A program made the translations under genes and the position numbers. 64,000 bases of DNA from Chelonoidis abingdonii (lineage: Eukaryota; Chordata; Testudines; Testudinidae): positions 73,109,347-73,173,346 of the forward strand of contig NC_133773.1 of NCBI RefSeq assembly GCF_003597395.2, read 5' to 3'. This document shows positions 12,629 to 23,689 of this stretch, in pieces (position 1 is the first letter of the stretch; every line of letters begins with the position of its first letter). Below the pieces are notes generated by a model. It made no database searches, was not told where the DNA came from, and saw only the letters and a program-made list of their open reading frames with translations.

Positions 12629-13533
12629 GAAGATGCTGGTTAATTCAGTTGACTTTCCCACTGAAATCAATGGGAGGAGGATTGTTGAACTTCTGGCAGC
12701 TGTTGTAGTGCTTAGCATCTCAAGATTTAACTGTGAATTGCTAATTACACACCAGATAATACGTCCCAGACTGAGAGAAACTGAAGATTTATATCGTATT
12801 TCTAAACACCTGTCACTTCCTAATTGTTACAAGCAGCCTACTATACTGAATAATATCAATCTTTGATTATATGCCTGCTTCACTGATTTTTAATAGAATT
12901 AAAGATAGTCATATTTCCACTAATACTGTAGCCTTCTGCTGAGCTTACCAAAAATGATGGTTTTCAATCTAGTGGTTTTGCTAGTTTAATACAAACTTCT
13001 GGAAAGTGATAAATAAAAAGAGATAAAAGCAATTCCCATAATATACTAGTGAAGTCAAGTATTTCTTATTCAGGAATTCTAGACTTTTGCATGAAGAATT
13101 AAAAGAGAATATAATGAATCCCTTTATAAACACCACCTAGTTTTGTTGTTCTTACTTTTTATTTCAGACAAGTGTTTCTGCCCAAACATCCCAAATGATG
13201 CAAATACTCTGAGCAAAAAATGTTGCCAATAAATTATTTCACCTCTTTGAATAAATTGTTTGAAAAACATTTAGTTTTCTTAAATTTGAATTTATTCACT
13301 AGGTCATCTCTGTAAATAATTTATAGTCGATTTACGAGCAACTTGTAAGTACGCAGTATCCAAATTCAAGCTGGGTTGTTCATATTTGAATGGGTACAGA
13401 GGTCACAGGGCACTGTTTCTGTTCTTGACTGGATGAGTGGAATTCTTTGAATCAAACGTCTAGTGTGAATATAAGTTCAAAAATTATACTTCATGAATAT
13501 GTTTGTTTCATCCCAGCTCTAATTTGGATATCC
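12629..13533. other. Spacer between the two direct repeats
   Basis: AT-rich, non-coding, no recognised repeat. It does not itself appear duplicated. Confidence 0.5.
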
Positions 13534-13716
13534 GGTTCTTTAAAGATAATAATCCCTTACCTCATTTCACCAAATTGTTTCCCTAAGAAGCTTGCAATGT
13601 TGACACTAGAGTGCAATTTTCCTGCTATGGGCAACCCCTGAATGCTCTGTTGACTCAAATGGTGCCATGATTCTCATAGAAACATCTTTACTGCTCACCC
13701 TTTAGATTCAGAATAC
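13534..13716 (+). repeat. Direct repeat copy 2 (pair with 12445-12628)
   Basis: Identical to copy 1 for 139 bp, then diverged for ~44 bp. The sharp change from identity to roughly 80% similarity is more typical of recent gene conversion or a recent partial duplication on top of an older repeat than of uniform ageing. Confidence 0.9.
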
Positions 13717-14446
13717 CACAATCACCTTTTTCCTTTTCACTTCTGCCAGACAGAGAGCTTCTAGATCATTACATACCAAAGCAGATGAAAGTCAAAAACA
13801 AACGCTTTGTAACATATACACTCTTTGAAAGACAAAGTCAAGACTTTATCTTTTTCTAGATGGGTATGTGACCAAGGAGCAGCTGGCAGCAGTGTGATCA
13901 AACAATCAGAGCTTCCTAGTGAGTGGAAGGAAATTTAAATCAGCCTTTGAAAAATATAACAGAATATAAGACAGATGTTATGGAAAACCAAAATGCAAGA
14001 TAACTCCATCAACAGCATGTGGTTAAATGTTTTAGGATTTCTGCTAAATAGATTTCTTCAATGAACAAACAAGGAAATACTTGTTTCTTCAGTTCTTGGA
14101 AAAAGTCAACCCAAGAAAGAACTCATTTATTATATCACAAGTCCCAGGAGCTAGCATGATATATGAAATATGATAATGAACGGAGAACTGATGACAACAG
14201 TAACTGATGATTTGGCACATAGTTTCAGTGCTCTGGTACCATATGAATTCTCACATTTTAGTTGCATTTTTTGCTATGCCTTTGATATTGGGTTTGTAAT
14301 CATCATACCTCAACCGCAAAATAAACACATATCACAGTTCAGTCTCAGTAGCAACCTAACTGATCACGTATGACTCGAAATATAGGTATGCTCTGAAAAG
14401 CGTCTAGATCAATAAGAGAAAGTTATATATGAACAACTGCAAGAAA
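13717..14446. other. Non-coding interval
   Basis: No gene or repeat recognised. Short open frames only. Confidence 0.45.
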
Positions 14447-16370
14447 ATTCAGAGATTTCAAGCCCAGAAAGGACCACTGTCATCTGACCACAGTCTGACC
14501 TCCTGTAGAGCACAGGCCAGAGAATGTCTTCAAAATAATTCCTAGAGTATATCTTTTAGAAAAAACATCTCATCTTCATTTATAAATTGTCAGTAATGGA
14601 GAATCCATCATGGCCTTTCAAATTGTTCAATGCTTAATTGCCCTCTCTGTCCAAAGTTTATGCCTTATGTCAAGTCCGAATTTGTCTCGCTTCAACTTCC
14701 AGCCATTGGATCATGTTATACCTTTCTCTGCTAGATTGAAGAGCATTAAATATTTGTTCCCTATGTAGACACTTATAGACTATAATCAAGTCACTCGTTA
14801 GCCATCTCTTTGTTAAACTAAATAGATTAAGCTCCCTGAGTCTAACTGTAACTCTGATTCTTTAATGATTTTGGGGCTCTTCTCTGATCCCTTTCCAATT
14901 TATCATCATCCGTTGTGAACTGTGGGCCATCAAAACTGTGTACCGTATTTCAGCAGTGGTCACAACAGTGCCAAATACAGAGTAAAATAACCTCTCTACT
15001 CATACTCAAAAGTCGCCGATTTATTTTTCCCAGGGATGCGTTAGTCAACCGCAATGATGCCCAATCTTTTTTAGAGTCACTGCTGTCTAGAATAGAGTCC
15101 TCCATCATGTATGTATGGCCTACCTTCTTTGTTCCTATATGTATACATTTACATATATTGTTTGCTTGCGTCCAATTTACCAGGTGATTCAGATTTCTCT
15201 GTCTGACTGATCTGTCCTCTTCATTATTTAGCGCTCCCCCAATTCTCGTGTCCTCTGCAAACTTCATCAGTGCTGATTTTATGTTTTCTCCCAGATCATT
15301 GATAAAAATGTTAATAGTGTAGGGCCAAGAACCGATCACAGGAGGACCACACCGGAAACACACTTGCTTGATGACTATTCCCCATTTACAATTACATTGA
15401 GAACTATCAGTTAGTCAGTTTTTAATCCATTTAATGTATGTCAGGTTAATTTCACATCATTCTAGTTTTTAGTCAAAATGTTGTGCAATACCAAGTCAAA
15501 TAGAAGACTAAGTATATTATGTCAACAACATTAACTTTTGTAACTAAACTTATAATTTAATTTAAAAAAAGATATCTAAGTTAGTTTGACAGGATCTATT
15601 TTCCATAAACCTATGTTAATTTATATTAATTACATTATCCTCTTTCAGTTCTTTATTAAATCAAGTCCTGTATCAGCCACTTCATTTTCTTGCCTGGGAT
15701 CAATATCAGTCCGACAGGTCTGTAATTACCCTTTTTAAAAATAGGCACAACATTAGCTTTCTTCCAGTATTCCAGAATTTCCCCAGTGCTCCATGGCTTA
15801 TTGAAAATCAACATTAGTGATTTAGCACTCTCCTCAACCAGCTCTTTTAAAACTCTTCGGTGCAAGTTATCTTGACATGCTAATTTGAAAATGTCTAACT
15901 TTAGTAGCTTTGGTTGAACATCCTCCAAAGATACTAATGAAATGGAAAGAGTGTTATCACCATATGAGGAGACTATATTATCTTCCCTGCACACAAATAG
16001 AGAACAGAAATATTTATTGTACATTACACCTCCTTTTCTGCATTATTACTGATAATTCTCCACTGCCATTTAGTAATGGACCAATACTACTGCCAGGAAT
16101 ATTTTTGTTCCGAACACATATTTTTAAAAACTGCATATTGTCATTAACTGTGCTGGCCATAGATTTAACCTTGGGGCCCTTTGCTTCCCTTATCAATTTT
16201 CTGTAATTCCTAGCGTCTGATTTATATTCATTACTATCATTCATGACTTCCCCTTTCTTCCATTTGTTATATCTCATTTTTATGGTTGCCTTGACTTCTC
16301 CTCTAAAGAAGGTCAGTTTTTTAACTTGCACAGTCTTCTTCCTCAAGTGCTCACACTGTGGCAGGAGTGC
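14447..16370 (-). mobile_element. CR1-type LINE remnant, reverse orientation, ORF2 broken
   Basis: Read on the minus strand this is a CR1-like non-LTR retrotransposon running from about 16370 down to its 3' end near 14447. Three minus-strand frames carry ORF2 pieces in order: 16346-16014 (linker ahead of the reverse transcriptase, with a GPLLNGSGELS stretch), 16024-15656 (fingers region with VLKELVEESAKSL and VPIFKKGNYRPVG) and 15363-14950 (palm region INIFINDLGENI, then LMKFAEDTRIGG). The catalytic FADD box is changed to FAED. Frameshifts separate the pieces, so no protein can be made. The left edge (ttcaagcccagaaaggacc... ctgacctcctgtagagc) is the reverse complement of a CR1 3' tail. The 5' end of the family is missing, as usual for target-primed insertion. 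Confidence 0.9.
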
Positions 16371-16616
16371 TCTATAAAAATATGTTTATTTATGAGTATA
16401 CATGTGTGAATAGTTAAATAAAGAGAAAAGTGATAGTAGATGACACTCAGAATATGTACTATAATTACTGGATTTTATATAGGACCAATGAAATTGTTAC
16501 CGTTGTGCACTGCAAATGGCTTCTTGTAGGGTGCTTCTAACTTGCTGTTAGAAGTAAGGGTTTCTTTAATACTTTACTTCTTCCTTGTGGCTACAAGAGG
16601 CATTGCGATCTACATT
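16371..16616. other. Non-coding interval
   Basis: Short AT-rich stretch between the CR1 and a fold-back repeat; nothing recognised. Confidence 0.5.
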
Positions 16617-16815
16617 TACAAAGGTATCTAAGTGCCTCCAAAGAATGTAGATAGGTGTCTAAGTGCTTTTGTAAATCCCATGAAACAGGTTCAGTGCCTA
16701 ACTCTCATTGATTTCAATGGGAATAAAGTGTCTAACTTGCTTAGGTATTTGTATAAATCCCACTAGGCACCTATTTGCATCTTTAGTCATTTAAATACCT
16801 TTATGAATCTGGACT
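16617..16815. repeat. Fold-back dispersed repeat (CTAAGTGCCT type)
   Basis: The left part (acaaaggtatctaagtgcct) and right part (atttaaatacctttatgaat) are inverted relatives. Inside, aggtgtctaagtgctttt and cttgcttaggtatttgtata repeat the theme in both orientations around a centre with attgatttcaatgggaat. This is the wording of a common amniote fold-back repeat, probably an old non-autonomous DNA transposon. Confidence 0.55.
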
Positions 16816-17092
16816 GAGTTACTTCAGCAATGGCTGTGAGCAACATTCCACTCCAACCTGTAATGCAAATGCATGGGGATTTCTCAGGTCTACCATGAAT
16901 CAACATGCCTCCAAATCCTGCCATCTTCCATGGTTTGGAACCTGTTGCTGAAATCTCATCCTCCATCTTGCAAAATGTCTATCTGGCTGCATGGGTAGCT
17001 CAGTCATAAGCAAAAACAGTTCATCCAGTGGTGCTGGATCCATAACCTGGAAGGGAGCACAGAGCCTCATCTAAAATGTTTTGGCAGGCTAA
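16816..17092. other. Non-coding interval
   Basis: No recognised feature. A gggtagctcagtc at 16991-17003 looks like a tRNA A box but no B box or cloverleaf follows. Confidence 0.45.
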
Positions 17093-17382
17093 AACCATGT
17101 CCACACAGGGGTCCAGGAATGACAGACTCATTCTCCCACAATCTATTGTGAACCAATTCCTAAAATGCCTCCAGTTAGTGAGCCATTAAGAATCCTGGGA
17201 CGCAGCCCCAGAAATCCTAGCACAAAACCCATGCCACTGAAGGGCCTGTGTGGATGTCTACAAAGATAGACTGTGTGAGGGTCTGCAGTGTGTCTGCTCA
17301 GAGGCTGACTTGGCTAGCATGTATCTTCATGCATGTCAGCCAGGATGAGGTACACACTGCAGTGAAGACATGCCCTTTGGAT
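17093..17382. mobile_element. Probable MITE with weak terminal inverted repeats
   Basis: Left end aaaaccatgtccacacagg and right end cactgcagtgaagacatg are approximate reverse complements with the GTCTACACT-like core common to turtle DNA transposons. Internal wording (cctgggacgcagccccag) suits a hAT- or Harbinger-derived element. Target duplication not resolved. Confidence 0.4.
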
Positions 17383-17543
17383 ACTGGAGAGAGTTTAGGG
17401 CCTCCTGGACAAACTGAAGTGGCAGCAAGTCCAGACAAAGAAAGCATAGCACTTAAGGTGGTTACTCTGAATACAGTGATACATAAGGACTTCCTAATTT
17501 GTTAGCACTTATAGCTAACAGATGAAGAAAGTCAAGATATAGC

Positions 17544-19518
17544 TGTGACATTCTACACCTTGGGGGAGCATGCTGTAACTTCCATTTTCCTCATTTTCAT
17601 ATAAAGCATGCCTTGTAAGGTATCAGGGGAAAGGTTACGATCTGCTGAAAGCCATAACTCTATCCATATATGTGTATCATTAATGCATATTGTGGTAAAC
17701 GTCTGTCTCAGATCTGGATTTAGAGTTCAACATCTGAGTGTTTACTGGGAACCTCCCCCAAGCTTATACCCAGCTTGGATCTTACTTTGCTGCCACCAGA
17801 TAAGATTTAGGCTCTTATCAGCCTGGGTTCCCCAAATTCCTTGGGGGGAACCCCCTCTCTGGCCTCCCCCACTTTCCCTGGGAGGACCCCCAAGACCCAG
17901 ACCCCTGGGTCTCCCTATCTCAAACGGGAAAACAAGTTCCTCCCCCTTGTCTCCTCGTTATCTGCTCCCCCCGCTTCCCTCCCTGGGTGAGCCTGGGCGA
18001 TGCAGTACTTAACTCCTTGAAGGCAAAACAAAGAGGGAAATCACCCTCCCCCTGAGGCGATGCCTTCAAATCTAGTAAAGCTAATATAAAGAGATTTTCT
18101 ACTCCCCTTTCCTGTAGCCTCACCAGAGAAAAACCAAAAACCTCAACCAGGTTTTAAAAAGAAAACTTTATATAAAAAAGAAAGAAAATACAGAACAATA
18201 ATACTGCATTAAGAAACTCAATACAGGCTCTTGCTTATAAGAAAATATGAATAAACAGTCTGATTTAAAAGATAGCCCAATTAAACCAGTCCAGCACAGT
18301 ACAACACACATGTAAATACAACACAAAGCATATAACAGCCTATTTGCCTTGTTGCCTTTGTACTCACACTTTGTAGGAGAATGTTAGAAAGAAATAGGAG
18401 TTAGCAGGAAAGCTGTTTCCTCCATAGCTGGGAGAAACAAAAAACCCAGAGTACACAATTCCCGCCCCTGACTTTTAAAAAATCCAGTTCTCTGATTGGT
18501 CCTCTGGTCAGGTGTTTGGTTCCCTTTGTTCACCCTTTACAGGTAAAAGAAAATTAACCCTTACCTTACCTATCTACTTATGACACATATGAAGTTATGA
18601 GAATTATGTAGTATGGTTGTCACTAAAACATTCTGTAAGTTGGGGAATCAGCCAGATATTAGTTCCCCAGAGGCAACAGCAAGGAAAATAACCAATGCCC
18701 AAGTGGGGTGTCAAACAACCCATCAACAGCCATTCTCCAGCAAGGGCGATAGAATGCAATGACTCACCTGCATGAGGCCACAACAGGGGAATTGCTCAAC
18801 CTTGCTTGGAGAGACTCAGTAATGCTCACCTGACTCTGAAAGTGGGGATCGGGGGGTGGGGAAATGCAAAGCCAAAAGCGAGGAAAGGACATGATAAAAG
18901 GAAGAAATGTTTGCCTCTCTCTTCCAGCTACATCTACAGGCATCACCACCACCAAGCGACTGAAGCACTAATTAATGGGGACAGCCTGGCTGAAGAGCAA
19001 CTAGCCAACCTGTGGTCAGAAGCACCTAAGTTTATAAGGGCACTGAAGGTGTTAAGATCAGCTTAGAATGTGTTTTGTTTTTATTTCATTTGACCAAATC
19101 TGACTTATTATGCTTTGGCTTATAATCATTTAAAATCTACGTTATAGTTAATAAATCTGTTTGTTTGTTCTACCTGAAGCAGTGCGTTTGGTTTGAGGTG
19201 TGTCAGAAACTCCCCTTGTGATAACAAGCCTGGTACATATCAATTTCTTCGTTAAATTGACAAATTCATATAAGCTTGCAGCATCCAAGACATGCAAGAT
19301 GGAGGTTCCTAGGGTTCTGTCTGAGACTGGAGATATTGGCTAGTGTCATTCAATTGCAAGTAGCTGGGAGCACCTTATATGCCAGAGGCTGTGCATGAAC
19401 AGCCCAGGAGTAGGGGTTTCCACAGCAGAGCAGGGACCGTAAGGCTGGATCCCAGAGTCAAGGATTTGGGTGACCAAGCAGATCACCGGTCCAGATAACA
19501 CCAGAGGGGAACATCACA
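17544..19518 (+). mobile_element. Solo LTR, family B, TSD atagc, interrupted by a nested LTR
   Basis: It starts TGTGACATTCTAC at 17544 and ends GGGAACATCACA at 19518, flanked by perfect 5-bp repeats atagc (17539-17543 and 19519-19523). Removing the inner LTR (17691-18585) and one of its duplications leaves about 1.08 kb. The right half has an AATAAA signal near 19150 followed by T/G-rich sequence, consistent with LTR polyadenylation in the forward direction. The wording between 17600 and 17690 and after 18591 (ggtatcagggg, gaagttatga) is related to the LTR at 38403-39492, which shares the tgtgac...atcaca ends. Confidence 0.85.
17691..18585 (-). mobile_element. Nested solo LTR (895 bp), family A, TSD catat
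   Basis: It starts TGTGGTAAACG and ends TACTTATGACA, flanked by perfect catat repeats at 17686-17690 and 18586-18590. It runs opposite to the LTR at 5401-6305, and its landmarks match that LTR's reverse complement: aagcttatacccagcttgg, gctgccaccaga, ccctttacaggtaaaag and ttaacccttacc near the end. It sits wholly inside the 17544-19518 LTR and is therefore the younger insertion. Confidence 0.9.
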
Positions 19519-19523
19519 ATAGC

Positions 19524-20604
19524 TAAAACCTTAGATATTTTAAAAAAAATACTTTGTCCCTAAAAGAAATATGAGAATTATATTGTTAGTGCATTAGATC
19601 AAAATGAAACCATATACAAATTGCAATCTGGCTATTTCAGTAGTTAGCTTTTTCATGCAAAATTAACACACTTATAGATGAAATTATTAGAGATTGTATA
19701 GTTTTAAGCACCAAAGATAATGAAGAAATAACACATTGGCAACAGTCACAGCTGGAATTTAAAAATACTGATGATACCTGAGGCAGTGGCAAAGAAGCAA
19801 AGACACTGCTACAAAAACTTAAAAAGATTACAAATAGTGGGAAAGCAGTAAAGTTGCCTAGAAATTTCAAACTTATAAAAACTGAATAATTTTACTTAAT
19901 TGAAAGATATATATAGTAGGCAACTTTACTGCTTTTCCACTATTTCTGTATTTCCTATACAGAGCCCAGGATCTATGCTACAGTATCTTGAGCATCATCT
20001 ATTACTCACTGTTTATCCTTACTTACTCTCTCCTAAAATTTAACCTTTGATGATACACTTATGATTGTGTCACTATAAATACATTTCAGTGCCATGATGT
20101 TATAAAGGACCTGATCCTGAGTTGTACCAGTCCTGTTCTTTCAGGGATAGCTTATTTAGTCATTTCTGCAAGTGCCCAGTTACGGAGGCTGCAGGGAACT
20201 CTCCAAGGACTTAGGGGTTAGTGTGCACCTGTCACTAACCTGTGCAGAGAGGGCAGGGACCTGGAAGTCAGTGCTTGCAAGGCTATAGGTTTCAGGGAGC
20301 TGAGCCACAGCAGGCACAAATGACTGCTTCCCACTAAGGTTAGCTAATGGTAAGGTGTCGCACAACACTGAGTACCCTGGGGAGTGTCACAGTCCAAAAA
20401 ACTGATCGCCCAAATCCTGCTAGGTCACGCAAAGTTCCCTGAACACCTTCAGTGCCTTATGGACCCTCAAGCACCTCACTGATACTCGAGCACAGAAAAC
20501 TTACAAACTAGCCTCTCAAGATACAGTCAAACCATCACACATCTGTTGGGGATCCTGTGAGCATCAGTAGTCAAGGAAATCTCTTCTTATTACTATTTTC
20601 AATA
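19524..20604. other. Non-coding interval
   Basis: AT-rich sequence containing the hairpin at 19832-19945 (listed separately). 20150-20540 is a moderately GC-rich patch of unknown origin (tgtcacag at 20387, atcacac near 20533) that does not resolve as an LTR. Confidence 0.4.
19832..19945. repeat. 29-bp inverted repeat with 56-nt AT-rich loop
   Basis: Left arm 19832-19860 contains gggaaagcagtaaagttgcc and pairs with right arm 19917-19945 (contains ggcaactttactgcttttcc), with one mismatch. Complementarity stops sharply at both arm ends. It could be a tiny MITE, a fold-back error, or a structured non-coding element; no family recognised. Confidence 0.75.
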
Positions 20605-20750
20605 ACATGTATTGTGGTAGCACCTAAGAATTCTAATCAAGGACCAGAGCTGCACTGTACTAATCATGCTTTTAACAAATAACAAAAAGAAAGACCCTGC
20701 CCCAGAAAGCTCACAGTCTAATAGTTAGGCAATCACTTCAGTGGATCCAT
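20605..20750 (-). repeat. 3' part of a tRNA-derived CORE/MIR-like SINE, reverse
   Basis: The wording ggtagcacctaagaattc, gaccctgccccagaaagctc and acagtctaatagt is the reverse complement of the tail of the SINE seen forward at 26580-26705 (ctgtttgggtcagggaatg, cttttaggtactaccag). Confidence 0.6.
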
Positions 20751-20828
20751 TTTCCCAGGAGCGATAAGGGATGAATGAGAACTCAGAGAGGTTGGGAAGT
20801 ATAAGACTTCTGTGCAAGTGTCCAGCCT

Positions 20829-20955
20829 GTGCTTATTATTTTTATTAATTATTATTATGAGGCCCCAATCAGAGACCCGGAGTACTAAGTACTGTACAAA
20901 TACATTTCAGAATCATGAACCCTGCCCCAAAGTGCTTACATGGATTTCAGGATCT
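20829..20955 (-). repeat. Second copy of the SINE 3' part, reverse
   Basis: Starts in an ATT-rich tail, then ggccccaatcagagacccg, gtactgtacaaatac and cctgccccaaagtgctt, the same tail family in the same orientation about 220 bp from the previous copy. Confidence 0.6.
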
Positions 20956-22536
20956 CCTTCCTGGGGAGAAAGGAGAGGATGGGAATTCTATCCCTCGCTG
21001 AACATGACTGAAAGGAACTTCATGGATTTTTCCTCACCCCAGCCTATCTTGTCATTTTTCCATTGTAGGGAACTATCTGAGTTAATGTATCTTTTTTGCT
21101 TTGCATGTTATATATGATTCAAGATCAAAAGGAACTTCTTATTTTCCCCCTGGGCAAGTTTCAAATTCTTATCATTTAGGTGTGTCATGAAAGGGTCTAG
21201 TGTTTACAGGGAGTTTTTAGTTATTGGAGTTTCAGTCTATGCAATAAGAATGGACTTGACTAGGCACTTATTCAGTACCTATATTAACGGAATGAGTGTT
21301 GACAATGGCAGCAGACTGTAATGAGATAGCTGCATAAGATGCATTCCCCGCTATGTTGATGGTAAGTTGACAATGAATGAATGATGTGGACACAAACTGT
21401 CAAGAAGGGTGCAAATAGACCAGGTGCTCATTAAATAAAGTAATGGTGATACCGATAGCTCCCTACAGTGACTCATCATATAGATAAATGACCAGATCTG
21501 GGGAGCTGACAGATGGTGAATGACAGTTATATAATTGAAAGTCAGTTGGAAGCTTGCTGAGAATGTTCCAGCCATGGTTTTATGGTTTCATCCAGTCTGG
21601 GGGAGCCTTAGAGGTTTATTTTCCATAGAGTTCATGTTTTGTTTTTCACTCAGGCATAATTTCAGTGTGTGTTGCATTTATTTATTATTTCTTAATGAAA
21701 TTATTTGATATGTTGCATTTTCTGGAAGTTTCATCACAATATTCTTTTGAAGCATAAGTCTTTGCAACTACCATAGTCCTAAATGTAGCATCAAAATAAA
21801 TGAGAACAAATTGAAATTAACACCACTGTTCCCATAAGATCATCCATTGTCCATTTCCATAAACATTTTGTCAAGCATTTGAAAAATAGTGCCAGCTGCG
21901 CCAGAGCTTTTTCTAATCAACTACATAAAAAAGCAGTGCGACACATTCAGCTTAGAGCAGCTGAACGAATCAATATCGCTGTATCAAAGATTCTTGGATC
22001 TAATTGCCTTCTAGCTGAAATGTATTTAAATATTAAAATACTTGCTTACAGAACCTCTTAAAATTGTAATTTAGTTTTTATCCCCAAAGAAATTATTTAT
22101 GCAATTACAGTCTGCAGTGAAAAATGCTTATTAGAGAAGCAGAGGGGACTCAATAAGAACAAAGAAAAGATGAAGAGTAAATGATTCACAATACTTTATG
22201 CCTGATAGAGAATGTCTTTTAGGAGCATTTGGAATGGATGTTTATCAAATGAGCTGAGCTTTCAGTTTGTAGAGGAAGGCTATATACAGTGATAAATAGT
22301 GACCACATTGAGAACAATCCACTCAAGGTCCCCTACTACCATCCATGACTTAGTGTAAAGTAAATAGAAGTCTTTCCATTGACTTCAATGAGTTCTGGAT
22401 CAAAATCTATGTTTGTACCTTATTTATCCATTTTATTTGTCACAATAACAAAAATTCCATGGTTAATGTTTGGAGTCATTCCGAAAGAGAATTACCGGTA
22501 TACCCTCCTCCTCTATTCAGCTAATTAATTCACAGT
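20956..22536. other. Non-coding interval with a candidate conserved non-coding element (21840-22200)
   Basis: No repeat family recognised. Bases 21840-22200 are AT-rich but keep several CpGs (gtgcgacacattc, ctgaacgaatcaatatcgct), lack repeat wording and are not codon-like over their length. That texture is typical of deeply conserved vertebrate enhancers, but conservation cannot be read from one sequence. Confidence 0.3.
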
Positions 22537-22575
22537 TTATTATTATTATTATTATTATTATTATTTTATTATTAA
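22537..22575. repeat. (TTA)n microsatellite
   Basis: About 13 near-perfect TTA units, with one interruption (ttattttatt). Confidence 0.95.
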
Positions 22576-23289
22576 TTTAGTGTGTTGGAAATTCCTGGGT
22601 AATTTTTGAAGGACTAATCCTAAAAACATCAGACTACAGCAATTTTTTTTTTAAATCTCAAATTTAGATAAGCTTCATGTGCTCCCCGCTGCCCCCAGCC
22701 TGCATCTGAGTGATGACTACTATCCATCAGTGGATTCCTCTGCCCACATCACTAGCTTATTTGGCTCAAGCCTGTGAGCTTTTTGAATCTGTGTATGCAG
22801 CAGAAATCTAGTGGGACAGACTTTAACGAGACCGGAATAATTTCATTCTCTCAGAGGCAATTACAATTTGTATGCTCCACTGAAGTCACTGAGTTGAATC
22901 TGTACTGAGTTGCAGACATTAGCCTGTCAGGATTAACCATTTGGGATCTGGGGAGGAGAGGAAGGAGTATAATTGCAGCTTAGGGAGCATGGGGCTTTCT
23001 TGTGAAGTTTTTCACTTTTTGGTTGTTTGTGATATACCATGCAAGGTGTCTACTCCAACCTTGAAAACTCCCACTCATCCACTTGCCCAGGATGAGCAAC
23101 CTGACAGATCTGTAATGGACAGTACTGCTAGCTGGAAGTTCCCAAAGTATGATTTTCTGAACCTTTTAAAGCATTTTTGACCATCTTAAATGGAGAATAT
23201 TGATAATTAGACACAAGAGATAAAAGCCCAAGTACTCTTTACAGCTTTTTCCAGGGCAGATTATGCTTCTGGTAAATACCTGATGGATC
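22576..23289. other. Non-coding interval
   Basis: No recognised repeat. A 79-codon open frame at 22941-23180 has no identifiable domain and is not called. Confidence 0.4.
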
Positions 23290-23640
23290 TGTCTGATTTA
23301 TATAATAACAAGAATTACTGGCTTGAATCAAAGGCCTAACTGAAGTCTATAAAAAGTGCTGACCATGTCTTATTAAATTCAACCATCTTCTAAAAAAGTT
23401 GTCTCATGCTAAAGATCTGCTCAACAGTGGAATCACTAGGTCTAAAGCCGCACTGAGCATCCCAGCCATTGCCACGAAGTGAATCATTGATTCAAAATAT
23501 TAACATGTAAGTGAAGACTTTCCCTGGGACCAACAACAGCATAATATCTCTATAGTTTCTACATTCAGCTTTATTGCCCTTTTTGAGCAGAAGCAGAGCA
23601 AAGCTCATCCACTAAGACTGTGGCATCTTACTGAGGCAAT
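23290..23640 (-). mobile_element. Non-LTR retrotransposon RT fragment, inverted upstream half
   Basis: On the minus strand this encodes, through frameshifts and stops, the first half of a LINE reverse transcriptase: LLLKKGNKAECRNYR, then LLLVPGKVFTYML, then QCGFRP, then KMVEFNKTWSALFIDFS followed by AFDS. Known RT families carry YRGI, QxGFRPGRST and FIDFxKAFDS in this order, so the assignment to fingers/palm is firm although the copy is dead. It abuts the second half of what looks like the same element, in the opposite direction (23690-24690). The RTE-like clade is a guess from wording. Confidence 0.75.
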
Positions 23641-23689
23641 TCAGCATCCTGAAGTCAAAGATAGTGACTTTGATAGAAGAGCTCTCTAA

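Noticed and set aside
16991..17003. tRNA A-box-like ggtagctcagtc
   Set aside because: No B box at the right distance and no cloverleaf.
20387..20538. Possible tiny LTR (tgtcac...atcaca)
   Set aside because: The flanking pentamers gggag and catct do not match.
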